In this document: one piece after another, positions 17,160-24,821 of the stretch
Layout: the number at the start of each line of letters is the position of its first letter
Numbering within the stretch: the first letter of the stretch is position 1
Position numbers and translations under genes: made by a program
Source of the DNA: an uncultured Sutterella sp.
Lineage (GTDB): Bacteria; Pseudomonadota; Gammaproteobacteria; Burkholderiales; Burkholderiaceae_F
DNA: 58,398 nt
Assembly (NCBI GenBank): GCA_900544335.1
Contig: UQUS01000011.1
Coordinates: 1-58,398 of the forward strand
Reading direction: 5' to 3'
Notes under the pieces: generated by a model
The model's input: the letters and a program-made list of their open reading frames with translations, nothing else
Told to the model about the DNA's origin: nothing
The model's database searches: none

Positions 17160-17993
17160 TTACGAGGCCTTTTTGGCCGCATTTCGAAGGGCATCCTTGC
17201 GCCCGATTCGCTCGCGTTTGGGGCAAATCACGGCGGCACAAATGCCCCGGAGCATATCCACGTCGCTTTGCGTTAAATGCGCGCGTGTAAAAAAGCGTCT
17301 TGAAATTTCCATCAGGTTTTTTGGCTCTTTCGGGTCAAGTGCCCCGCAGGCCATCATGGCTTTTTCCCAGTGAGCAAAAAAGCCCTCGAGAGCGGCAACA
17401 CCGGCCGGCTCCTCGTGGTCGAATCGATCTTGCCACGCGTAAAGCTCTCCGGTGTGGTTTTCAATCTTTAAAAGAGCGAGCTCCATTTCGTAAGCCGTAA
17501 TCTGTACGGCCTGGGCTAGATTCAAACTCGGGCTCGCGGGGTTGGCGGCAATGGCAGAACACGCCTGACACAGTGCCATTTCTTCGTTTGTCAGACCCGA
17601 GCGCTCGCACCCGAAAACAAAAGCAATCTTGGTTTTTGCTCCGGGCGAGTCCTTTAAAAGCGAAGCCGCCCGTAAAACGCTCGTGCGCAAATCTTCCATC
17701 GGAGGACCGAATTCGCGGTTATAACCGGAAAGCGCAAAGGCAAAAAGAACATCGTCAAGCGCCTCCGAAAGCGTGGCAAACGATGTGGACTTTTCCAGGA
17801 CATCGACCGAACTTGTTGCCAAGGCCACGGCATCGGGGTGTGCTCGGTACTCGGAATACTTCGGACAAACCACGCGCAGGTCCGTAAAACCCATGGTTTT
17901 AATCGCTCGCGCGGCCGAGCCGATGTTGCCCGGGTGACTCGGTTCTGCGAGAACAAAACACACGCGACACGACAAGTCCGATACGTCCTTCAA
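17160..17993 (-). CDS. trmJ: tRNA (cytidine/uridine-2'-O-)-methyltransferase TrmJ
   Basis: SPOUT methyltransferase that 2'-O-methylates position 32 of tRNAs. The 277 residues start CFVLAEPSHPGNIGSAARAIKTMG (motif 1, catalytic Arg region), then VFGCERSGLTNEE and SLNLAQAVQITAYE, forming the SAM-binding trefoil knot. The C-terminal 90 residues are the TrmJ-type extension. It starts at TTG with AAAGGAAA upstream, divergent from suhB across about 100 bases. Confidence 0.93.
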   Translation of the reverse strand: MKDVSDLSCRVCFVLAEPSHPGNIGSAARAIKTMGFTDLRVVCPKYSEYRAHPDAVALATSSVDVLEKSTSFATLSEALDDVLFAFALSGYNREFGPPMEDLRTSVLRAASLLKDSPGAKTKIAFVFGCERSGLTNEEMALCQACSAIAANPASPSLNLAQAVQITAYEMELALLKIENHTGELYAWQDRFDHEEPAGVAALEGFFAHWEKAMMACGALDPKEPKNLMEISRRFFTRAHLTQSDVDMLRGICAAVICPKRERIGRKDALRNAAKKAS

Positions 17994-18091
17994 GATCGAT
18001 TTCCTTTAAAATATTCGGCAACCGCATTCTAACTGCGCCGACCCGAAGTTTTTTCGAGCCGGCTCGTTTTATCACTGAGTACTTATTTCGT

Positions 18092-18901
18092 ATGTCTTCG
18101 GCACAACTGGAAATCGCAACACGCGCCGCGCTTTACGCCGGAAAAATCATCAACCGCGAGTCCTTGCGACTCGACCAAATCGAAATTCGGGAAAAAGCTC
18201 AATTCGACTATGTTACGCAAGCCGATATCGATTGCGAGAACTCGATTTGCGAAACCTTGCACCGATACTTTCCGCACGACACGATTCTGACGGAAGAAAG
18301 CGGAACGAAATTTTCGGGAACCGATGAAAATCTGTGGATTGTCGATCCTTTGGACGGAACAACCAACTTTTTGCACGGGTTTCCGCAATATGCCGTTTCC
18401 ATTGCCCTGACGCAGCGCGGTCGCGTTGTTGTCGGTGTGGTCTACGACCCGGTGCGCAACGAACTCTTTACGGCCGAACGCGGCAAGGGTGCGTTTTTAA
18501 ATAACAAACGCATTCGTGTCTCCGGCTGTCGCGACATGGGGCGCGCGCTCATCGGAACGGGATTCCCCTTCCGTCGAAACGACAACTACACGGACTTTCT
18601 CCCGAAATTCGAACGGGTGGCACGTGCGGCGGCGGGCCTCAGGCGTGCCGGCTCAACAGCCCTGGATTTGGCGTACGTTGCCTGCGGGCGCTTAGACGGC
18701 TACTGGGAAGCTAATGTCCACAGCTGGGATATTGCAGCCGGGACACTCCTTGTTTTGGAAGCAGGAGGCCTTGTGACCGATCTATTCGGCGAGGAAAAGT
18801 TCCTGGAATTAGGTAACGTGTGCACGGGAACACCGAAGATTTTTGCCGAGCTCCTGATGAAAGTGACGGAGGCGAAAACTCCGTCCACTCCGGAAAACTA
18901 A
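18092..18901 (+). CDS. suhB: Inositol-monophosphatase family protein SuhB
   Basis: Mg-dependent inositol-1-monophosphatase fold. In proteobacteria SuhB also joins rRNA transcription antitermination complexes with Nus factors. The 269 residues contain the metal sites ILTEESG (Glu), WIVDPLDGTTNFLHGFP (DPLDGT) and the C-terminal WDIAAGTLLVLEAGG. Length matches E. coli SuhB. The ribosome-binding site is weak. It reads away from trmJ (as in many proteobacteria, where the two are divergent) and ends six bases before mutS, suggesting cotranscription. Confidence 0.93.
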   Translation: MSSAQLEIATRAALYAGKIINRESLRLDQIEIREKAQFDYVTQADIDCENSICETLHRYFPHDTILTEESGTKFSGTDENLWIVDPLDGTTNFLHGFPQYAVSIALTQRGRVVVGVVYDPVRNELFTAERGKGAFLNNKRIRVSGCRDMGRALIGTGFPFRRNDNYTDFLPKFERVARAAAGLRRAGSTALDLAYVACGRLDGYWEANVHSWDIAAGTLLVLEAGGLVTDLFGEEKFLELGNVCTGTPKIFAELLMKVTEAKTPSTPEN

Positions 18902-18907
18902 CGCCCC

Positions 18908-21574
18908 ATGGCCGAAATTCCAACCGACAATGCGTCCCCCGGTGCTGCCGACCCGTACGCCGGGCACACGCCCTTGATGCGTCAGTACTTTGCGCTTCGC
19001 GATCAGCACCCCGGGGTTTTGCTTTTGTTTCGCCTCGGTGACTTTTACGAAACATTCTTTGACGATGCCGTTCGAATTTCGCGCCTGTTGGGTTTAACGT
19101 TAACGCGGCGAGGCAACCACAACGGAAAGCCCATTCCGATGGCCGGCATCCCCGCAAGCACCTTAGAGCAGTATCTGGCTCGCCTAGTGCGGCACGGGGA
19201 GTCGGTAGCCATTTCCGAGCAGACCGAAAGCACCGGCGCCGACAAGTCGTCAATGATGGAGCGGCGCATCGTACGCATCGTCACGCCCGGGACTCTCACC
19301 GACAATGCGCTTTTAAGTGAAAAAGCCGATTCGGTGCTTTTGGCTATTGCGCTCCCGAAACTTAAAACCAGTGAAATCGGTCTTATTTGGATCACTCTGA
19401 CAAACGGTCGCTTTTGCGCCACCCACGCGTATTCGAGTGATGTAGCCGATACGCTCACCCGCATCAATCCCTCGGAAATCCTCGTGAGTGAAAAAGGGCG
19501 CGCCGTCCTTAAGGACTTGGGGCTCCCCGGAACCGTCACGGAACTTCCGGACTGGCACTTTGATGCCGAACGCGGACGAGAACGCTTAAAAAAGATGTTT
19601 TCCCTTGCCTCGCTCGAATGTTTCGGCGTTGAGCGCGACACGACGATTCTTGCCGCAGCCAATGCGCTTTTGGACTACGTCTCCGAAACACAGTGTGAAA
19701 CCACGCCCTTTATCGAGCCATTGAGTTTGGAGTCGCAAAGCGCCTTTATCGGACTGACGGCTGAAACGCGACGCAATCTGGAAATCGACACCTCGCTGCA
19801 TGAAGGGGACGGTCCGACCCTTTTTTCTACATTAGATACCTGTAAAACCGGCATGGGAAGCCGCCTGCTCCGGAGTTACCTGACGCACCCGGTGCGCGAT
19901 GCCGTTTTAGCAAAGGAGCGCCATCAAGCCGTCGCCGTTTTGCTCAACAAAGACACCACGGCTTTGTCGCTTGAAGAACTTCTTAAAACACTTCCCGATA
20001 TTGAACGCATTGCCGGACGGATTGCGCTTAAAAGCATCCGTCCGAAGGAAGCCGCTGCCCTTCGCGATGCACTGCCGACGATCGAAAGCATCGCACAGCT
20101 TCTCACAGCTCTTTCCGAAAGCGCTCTGATCTCGGAATTGACGGGGGCTCTTAGCCTCAATGCGGACTTACAAAAGACACTCAAAGACGCACTCCTAGAA
20201 GACCCGGCACCCCTTCTTCGCGAAGGCGATGTCATTCGCAGCGAAGCCGATGCGGAACTTGCTGCCTTGCGCGCGATGCGGGATAACGCCGGCAGTTTTC
20301 TCATTGATTTGGAAGCCCGCGAAAAAGAGCGCACAGGCATCTCCACCCTTCGCGTGCAATACAACCGCGTCTCGGGCTACTACATCGAAGTTTCGCGCGG
20401 ACAAGCCGAAAACGTTCCCGATGACTACCGACGGCGTCAGACCTTAAAAAACACCGAGCGTTTCATTACGCCGGAATTAAAAGAATATGAAGACAAAGCA
20501 CTAAGCGCCAAAGAGCGCGCGCGGGCTTTGGAAAAAGAGCTCTGGGATCATCTTGTTGAGGCGCTTGCCGTCTATGTCGAGCCCCTTTTAGCGGCAGCCA
20601 AAACTTTGGCAACAATCGATTTGCTGGCCGCCTTTGCCCGGCACGCCTTGGAGTGCAACTGGATTCAGCCCGAGTTGACACACGCCGAGGGTCTGGAGAT
20701 TCTCGGTGCGCGGCACCCGGTTATCGAAAAGACGCTCGAGCACTATGTTCCCAATGACTGCGTCCTGTGCCCCGGACGGCGCCTGATGGTTATCACCGGG
20801 CCGAACATGGGCGGAAAGTCCACCTACATGCGCTCGGTGGCCTTGATTGTGCTTTTAGCGTACGCCGGCTCGTTTGTTCCGGCTAAAGCCGCCCGCATCG
20901 GACCGATTGACAAAATCCTCACACGCATCGGCGCCTCCGATGACCTGACGCACGGGCGCTCGACTTTCATGGTGGAAATGACCGAAGCCGCGGCAATCTT
21001 GCACGAGGCGACGGAGCATTCGCTTGTCCTCATGGACGAAATCGGGCGCGGCACTTCCACGGCCGACGGTTTGAGTCTGGCGGCAGCCATTGCCACGGAA
21101 CTGGCGCAAAAAACCCAAAGCTGGACACTTTTTGCGACCCACTACTTCGAACTTACGGAACTTGTACATACGCTCTCGCAAGCCGTTAACGTCCATGTGT
21201 GTGCCGAACAAAGCGGCGGATCGGTTGTTTTCCTCCATGACATCAAGGAGGGTCCTGCCAGTCGCTCCTACGGCATTGCCGTCGCAAAACTTGCCGGCAT
21301 CCGTCCTTCGGTGATTCGGCGCGCGCAAACGTATTTAAAGCGTATCGAAGACAGGGCCGTTCAAATCGACGGGCAGCCGGATTTATTTGCCGGTGCACAA
21401 GACGATGTTGAGCCGACACCCAAAGAGGGCCCTTCAACCGGGAAAGAGGCCGCCTTTATTGAGGCTCTTACCCAGATTCAGGTTGATTCGCTCTCCCCGC
21501 GCGAGGCACTCAATCTTGTCTACGAACTTCAAAGCGAAGCGGCAAAACTAAAAACCGGCGAGAAGACCGACTAG
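18908..21574 (+). CDS. mutS: DNA mismatch repair protein MutS
   Basis: Mismatch-recognition ATPase. The 888 residues carry the Phe-X-Glu-type mismatch motif in LLLFRLGDFYETFFDDA (near residue 45), connector and lever domains, the clamp, and the ABC-type ATPase: Walker A GPNMGGKSTYMRS, Walker B LVLMDEIGRGTST, the signature ADGLSLAAA and the H-loop ATHYFELTEL. A C-terminal dimerisation segment closes the protein (LSPREALNLVYELQSEA). Length and all motifs are intact, so repair is expected to be functional. It is translated six bases after suhB. Confidence 0.97.
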   Translation: MAEIPTDNASPGAADPYAGHTPLMRQYFALRDQHPGVLLLFRLGDFYETFFDDAVRISRLLGLTLTRRGNHNGKPIPMAGIPASTLEQYLARLVRHGESVAISEQTESTGADKSSMMERRIVRIVTPGTLTDNALLSEKADSVLLAIALPKLKTSEIGLIWITLTNGRFCATHAYSSDVADTLTRINPSEILVSEKGRAVLKDLGLPGTVTELPDWHFDAERGRERLKKMFSLASLECFGVERDTTILAAANALLDYVSETQCETTPFIEPLSLESQSAFIGLTAETRRNLEIDTSLHEGDGPTLFSTLDTCKTGMGSRLLRSYLTHPVRDAVLAKERHQAVAVLLNKDTTALSLEELLKTLPDIERIAGRIALKSIRPKEAAALRDALPTIESIAQLLTALSESALISELTGALSLNADLQKTLKDALLEDPAPLLREGDVIRSEADAELAALRAMRDNAGSFLIDLEAREKERTGISTLRVQYNRVSGYYIEVSRGQAENVPDDYRRRQTLKNTERFITPELKEYEDKALSAKERARALEKELWDHLVEALAVYVEPLLAAAKTLATIDLLAAFARHALECNWIQPELTHAEGLEILGARHPVIEKTLEHYVPNDCVLCPGRRLMVITGPNMGGKSTYMRSVALIVLLAYAGSFVPAKAARIGPIDKILTRIGASDDLTHGRSTFMVEMTEAAAILHEATEHSLVLMDEIGRGTSTADGLSLAAAIATELAQKTQSWTLFATHYFELTELVHTLSQAVNVHVCAEQSGGSVVFLHDIKEGPASRSYGIAVAKLAGIRPSVIRRAQTYLKRIEDRAVQIDGQPDLFAGAQDDVEPTPKEGPSTGKEAAFIEALTQIQVDSLSPREALNLVYELQSEAAKLKTGEKTD

Positions 21575-21618
21575 CCTCCCTTTCACTCCGATTGCGGCGA
21601 CCGATTTTTTGCTCTCAT

Positions 21619-22035
21619 TTAAAGAAACGGCGTCATGTAGACGGGAAGGTAAAGAATCCCCCCTTCCCGCTTGTAGTCCTTTGTGCTGAGGATGACTTTG
21701 CCGGCAATCCTATCTGAGTATTTTTCGCAAAAATTATCCAAGGACGCATGGCGCAGGTTACTCCCCGACTTGACCTCAATCGGACAAACCTTATTGTGAC
21801 GAGCAATCAGAAAAACGATTGCGTAGTTCTTACTGCCCGACCGATTCGGGAACGTGTGATAAAAAAGTTTGTGACCGCTCGCCGTCAGCATTTGCGCCAC
21901 GATATTTTCGTACAAGTAACCGAGACTTTCGGCTGTCTTATCGTTCAGTATTTTTTGATACAGGGTGTTTTCCGTGAACGTCTTGTTTTCAAACATTAAC
22001 GTGGTAAAAAGCCCCGTGTCGGAAAGAAATAACAT
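21619..22035 (-). pseudogene. C-terminal DUF4143 fragment cut by the IS200/IS605 element
   Basis: About 138 residues begin MLFLSDTGLFTT, the start of the DUF4143 domain, and continue with a nuclease-like core (YAIVFLIARHNKVCPIEVKSG, VILSTKDYKREGGILYLPVYMTPF). The P-loop half is missing. The fragment starts precisely where the tnpB end of the mobile element stops, so I infer that the element inserted next to or into the gene. I do not find the N-terminal half on the other side of the element (after 23866), so deletion followed. Non-functional as an ATPase. Confidence 0.7.
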
Positions 22036-22038
22036 GAA

Positions 22039-23397
22039 CTACCGCGCACTTACGCGCACGGTTTCATAGGAGCGTACTCCCATTTCTAACAGTTGACGGA
22101 CATCCGCACGTGCATGCAGATTCCGTACAACTGTGGGCGTGTTCACTAAGACGCCCCCATCGAGTTCGAGTAACTTCTTGAGCCACTCATCCCCGAGTTC
22201 TTTTCGACCGATATTGGCAGCGCCGTTGACGTCGGCATTGATCAGAAATCCTTCTTTCGTTCGATAGAGCCCGCGCTTGATTCGCTTCCCGGAAAAAACA
22301 GTCTTCGCTTTTGTTTCCTTTGGATCAAAGTTCGGAATTGCATCCATGTCCATTGCACTGGCTTGAGATGTGTAGCTTTCCTCCCGAACCGTAACCTCAA
22401 TGCCATATTCCTCGGCTTTGTACCGGATCATGTCCACAAACCTACCGTGCGGTAGCATCACGAAGTTCTGGTTGTTGCGCTTGCCGATATGGACACCCTT
22501 CTTCCAGTCCTTGTTGACGCCGATGACGATGTGCCCCAAGTCGTGAGCCAGACAAAAATGAATGACCAAGTGACTGGCTTTGTGCATCAGGTCATGCATC
22601 TGCCGATAGCGCTTGGCTCCTTTGATGCGAATGTGTTCGCAGTGTCCTTTGCTTCGAAGTTCAGATACTTGCTTGTTGTAGTTCTGATTGAGGCTCTTTA
22701 ACACTTTGCCCTTGATCAAAAACGGCTTGATGCCGGGTTTGGTCGAAACGAAAGTTGCAAAATTATCGATGCCCAAATCACAAAACAAGGCCTCATTGGA
22801 ATTCAAAGAGACGCTTTCTGATGTTTGTTTTTCCTCCTTTTTGACCCGATAGGTCAATTCCACAATGAAGGTGTTTCCCATCGGGATGATTCTCAAATCA
22901 CCGGCCATCGCTTCCGGCGCTTTGGCATTGAACTCCTGATTCTCACAGCAAGGAACATTTATCGGAGTGAAGCCGACGGCCTCGCCTCCGGTAATCATCA
23001 GTTGGTGATTGCGTATCCTGTAGCCGTTGCGCCCGACATAAAAGACTCGATATTTCCTTTTGTAGCCGGGAAGTTGCGGTTTACCGCGGAACTTTTCGGG
23101 ATGCTTGAAGTATTCGGATGTTGCCTTGGCAAATCCTTTGAACTGTTTGGCAATGACTTGGCCTTGTCGTTGCGCTGAAGCTGCCGACGGCATGGCGCGA
23201 TAGTCGTTGAAATATTGACGCTTAAGTTCGGCATCGAGTTCTTGTCGTGTGAAAACCGGTTCCTTGTCAAAATAGCGATGACGCAGTAAGTAGACTGCAC
23301 AATTGCCGAGTTTGCGCGACAACGAACAGAGCCTGTGGCAGGCTTGCCAGTTCGCGTTACTCTTTCGTATCATGTATCGCTCTACTTTTTGATGCAT
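22039..23397 (-). CDS. tnpB: TnpB, RNA-guided RuvC nuclease of the IS605 element
   Basis: Ancestor-type of Cas12: an omega-RNA-guided nuclease that cuts sites left by element loss. From the likely ATG at 23397 it is 452 residues. The RuvC acids are visible: Asp in CDLGIDNFATFV, Glu in TVREESYTSQAS, Asp in LINADVNGAANIGRK. After the SYTSQ motif the usual zinc-ribbon Cys pairs are absent (SAMDMDAIPNFD follows), as in the zinc-less TnpB subgroup with FSGKRIKRGLYRTK. The C-terminus overlaps the right-end hairpin, where the omega-RNA normally begins. A longer start at 23445 is possible but would run into tnpA. Confidence 0.88.
   Translation of the reverse strand: MHQKVERYMIRKSNANWQACHRLCSLSRKLGNCAVYLLRHRYFDKEPVFTRQELDAELKRQYFNDYRAMPSAASAQRQGQVIAKQFKGFAKATSEYFKHPEKFRGKPQLPGYKRKYRVFYVGRNGYRIRNHQLMITGGEAVGFTPINVPCCENQEFNAKAPEAMAGDLRIIPMGNTFIVELTYRVKKEEKQTSESVSLNSNEALFCDLGIDNFATFVSTKPGIKPFLIKGKVLKSLNQNYNKQVSELRSKGHCEHIRIKGAKRYRQMHDLMHKASHLVIHFCLAHDLGHIVIGVNKDWKKGVHIGKRNNQNFVMLPHGRFVDMIRYKAEEYGIEVTVREESYTSQASAMDMDAIPNFDPKETKAKTVFSGKRIKRGLYRTKEGFLINADVNGAANIGRKELGDEWLKKLLELDGGVLVNTPTVVRNLHARADVRQLLEMGVRSYETVRVSAR
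22042..22061 (-). repeat. Right-end subterminal hairpin of the IS605 element
   Basis: On the minus strand an 8-bp stem (CCGTGCGC with GTGCGCGG, two G-T pairs) closes a GTAA loop directly at the tnpB stop codon. TnpA of this family recognises such imperfect palindromes near the cleavage site; the same region is expected to form the omega-RNA scaffold end. Confidence 0.65.
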
Positions 23398-23802
23398 ATG
23401 CAACTTGTAACCGGAGCACACAGTGTTTTCAACCTCAAGGCTCACATAGTCTTCGTCGTAGCTTATCGACGAAAAGCCATTTCAACAAGGATTTTGAAGC
23501 AACTTATCGTCATTTTTTCAGAAGTTTGTTTGCGCAATCGCGCCCAACTTTCAGAATGTTCCGGAGAACGGGACCACGTTCATCTCTTAATTTCATACTC
23601 TCCGACAGTATGTCTATCGGATTTGATATGCAAACTCAAGGCAATTTCCTCTCTGAAAATTCGTCACAAGTTTCATCAAGAGATAAAACATATGCTATGG
23701 GGTAAACGCTTTTGGACAAAGAGCTATTGCGTCATTTCTGTAGGCGACGGTGCTACGACTGCGATTATTGAACAATACATCAAAAATCAACGGCCGATTT
23801 GA
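23398..23802 (+). CDS. tnpA: TnpA, IS200-like Y1 (HUH) transposase
   Basis: Single-strand transposase. About 134 residues from ATG 23398 (MQLVTGAHSVFNLKAHIVFV matches the family start). HUH motif in RDHVHLLIS; nucleophilic Tyr in EQYIKNQ near the C-terminus. An ATG six bases earlier (23392) is the alternative start, and shares the palindromic ATGCAT with the tnpB start codon on the other strand, so the two genes' initiation regions overlap. Conserved KAISSLKIRHKF and LWGKRFWTKSYCVISVG are present; no frameshift seen. Confidence 0.88.
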   Translation: MQLVTGAHSVFNLKAHIVFVVAYRRKAISTRILKQLIVIFSEVCLRNRAQLSECSGERDHVHLLISYSPTVCLSDLICKLKAISSLKIRHKFHQEIKHMLWGKRFWTKSYCVISVGDGATTAIIEQYIKNQRPI

Positions 23803-23824
23803 TATTCGACCGATCGCTATCCAT

Positions 23825-23844
23825 CCCCGCGCTTTCGCACGGGG
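23825..23844 (-). repeat. Left-end subterminal hairpin of the IS605 element
   Basis: On the minus strand CCCCGTGC pairs with GCGCGGGG (8 bp, one G-T) around a GAAA tetraloop. It shares the CCGTGCG core with the right-end hairpin, supporting recognition by the same TnpA. It lies 23 bases beyond the tnpA stop. Confidence 0.65.
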
Positions 23845-23865
23845 AATTCCGCGATGTATGTTAAA

Positions 23866-24218
23866 CAGCATACCGCGCCCTCTCCTTTCAAAAAAGACGA
23901 AACTATTTTTTAGAATCTTTCAAAATTGCCGAATCTCTCTTCTCTGCCCCCATTCCGTCCGTTAGCGACAGTCTGACCCGGTACGCGTCTCACAGAAAGC
24001 TACACACCCTTAAGAGGCACACGGAGACTTCCGAAGTCCTTGAGAAAACTAATTGGCTCGGATTGAGATGTTGCTCTCGAGGGTAGTCCCGAACAAAGGG
24101 ACAAAGTGCAAAAAGCAGGGGAAGAGCGTATGACGCAACCGAAATGCCGGGTGTCACGCGACGGCGAGTCGTATTGAATCTGTGTCCGAAATCACAGGCT
24201 CGGAAAAAGGCGAAAACC
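23866..24218. other. Gene-free stretch between the IS605 element and pgsA
   Basis: About 350 bases with no convincing reading frame, tRNA or strong hairpin on either strand. I looked for the missing P-loop half of the DUF4143 gene here and did not find it. Probably decayed sequence left by the rearrangement around the element. Confidence 0.5.
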
Positions 24219-24821
24219 TTACAGAACCGTTCTTTCGTCGCTCGCTTCGATATGGGGCCAGGCTGCCGTCAGGTACACCATCATCGAGTAAAGCGTCAAG
24301 GCGCACGCAATGTAAATGAGCACGGTGCCGATCAGGGCAATATCAATGCCTAAGACCGGGTCAAAATACAACAAAAACGCAATGGCCGTCATCTGGGCAA
24401 TCGTCTTGATTTTCCCATAAGCATTGACTTTGACGAACTTGGCTGCTCGAATCTTGGCCATCCATTCGCGAAGCGCTGTCACGGCAATTTCCCGACCGAT
24501 AATAATCAGGGCCACGAGCATGTCGATTCGGTCAAAGTACATCAAAACAACGATGGCAGAACTGACGATGAGTTTATCGGCTACGGCGTCTAAGAAAGCG
24601 CCCTTGGCCGTCATCATGTTCCAGCGTCGGGCAAGGAATCCGTCTAAGGCATCGGTTATCGCAGCTATGGAAAACATCACGCAAGCCAGTAGGTTCTTGG
24701 TATGCGCCGACATCATGGCATCGGGGAAATAAAAGACCCCGACGATTAAGGGAATAAATGCAATGCGTGCCCAGGTCAAAGCCATGGGCACGTTAAACGG
24801 CTTATGAACCGGCGATGCCAT
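24219..24821 (-). CDS. pgsA: CDP-diacylglycerol-glycerol-3-phosphate 3-phosphatidyltransferase
   Basis: Inner-membrane enzyme for phosphatidylglycerol-phosphate synthesis. The 200 residues show the CDP-alcohol phosphotransferase motif D-x2-DG-x2-AR-x8-G-x3-D-x3-D as ITDALDGFLARR...KGAFLDAVADKL, with several hydrophobic segments. I chose ATG 24821 (MASPVHKPF) because CACGGAG precedes it; it overlaps the uvrC end by 20 bases. uvrC-pgsA is a conserved proteobacterial pair. Confidence 0.94.
   Translation of the reverse strand: MASPVHKPFNVPMALTWARIAFIPLIVGVFYFPDAMMSAHTKNLLACVMFSIAAITDALDGFLARRWNMMTAKGAFLDAVADKLIVSSAIVVLMYFDRIDMLVALIIIGREIAVTALREWMAKIRAAKFVKVNAYGKIKTIAQMTAIAFLLYFDPVLGIDIALIGTVLIYIACALTLYSMMVYLTAAWPHIEASDERTVL

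Larger units (their letters stand above)
22036..23865 (-). mobile_element. IS200/IS605-family element with divergent tnpA and tnpB
   Basis: About 1.8 kb holding a Y1 transposase (plus strand) and TnpB (minus strand), with subterminal hairpins at both outer ends (22042-22061 and 23825-23844) instead of inverted repeats. This matches the IS605 arrangement. Boundaries are approximate. At the tnpA side, TTTAAC (minus strand, 23860-23865) is a plausible target/TAM sequence next to the left end. On the tnpB side, the DUF4143 fragment resumes within a few bases of the hairpin. Both genes appear intact. Confidence 0.8.
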
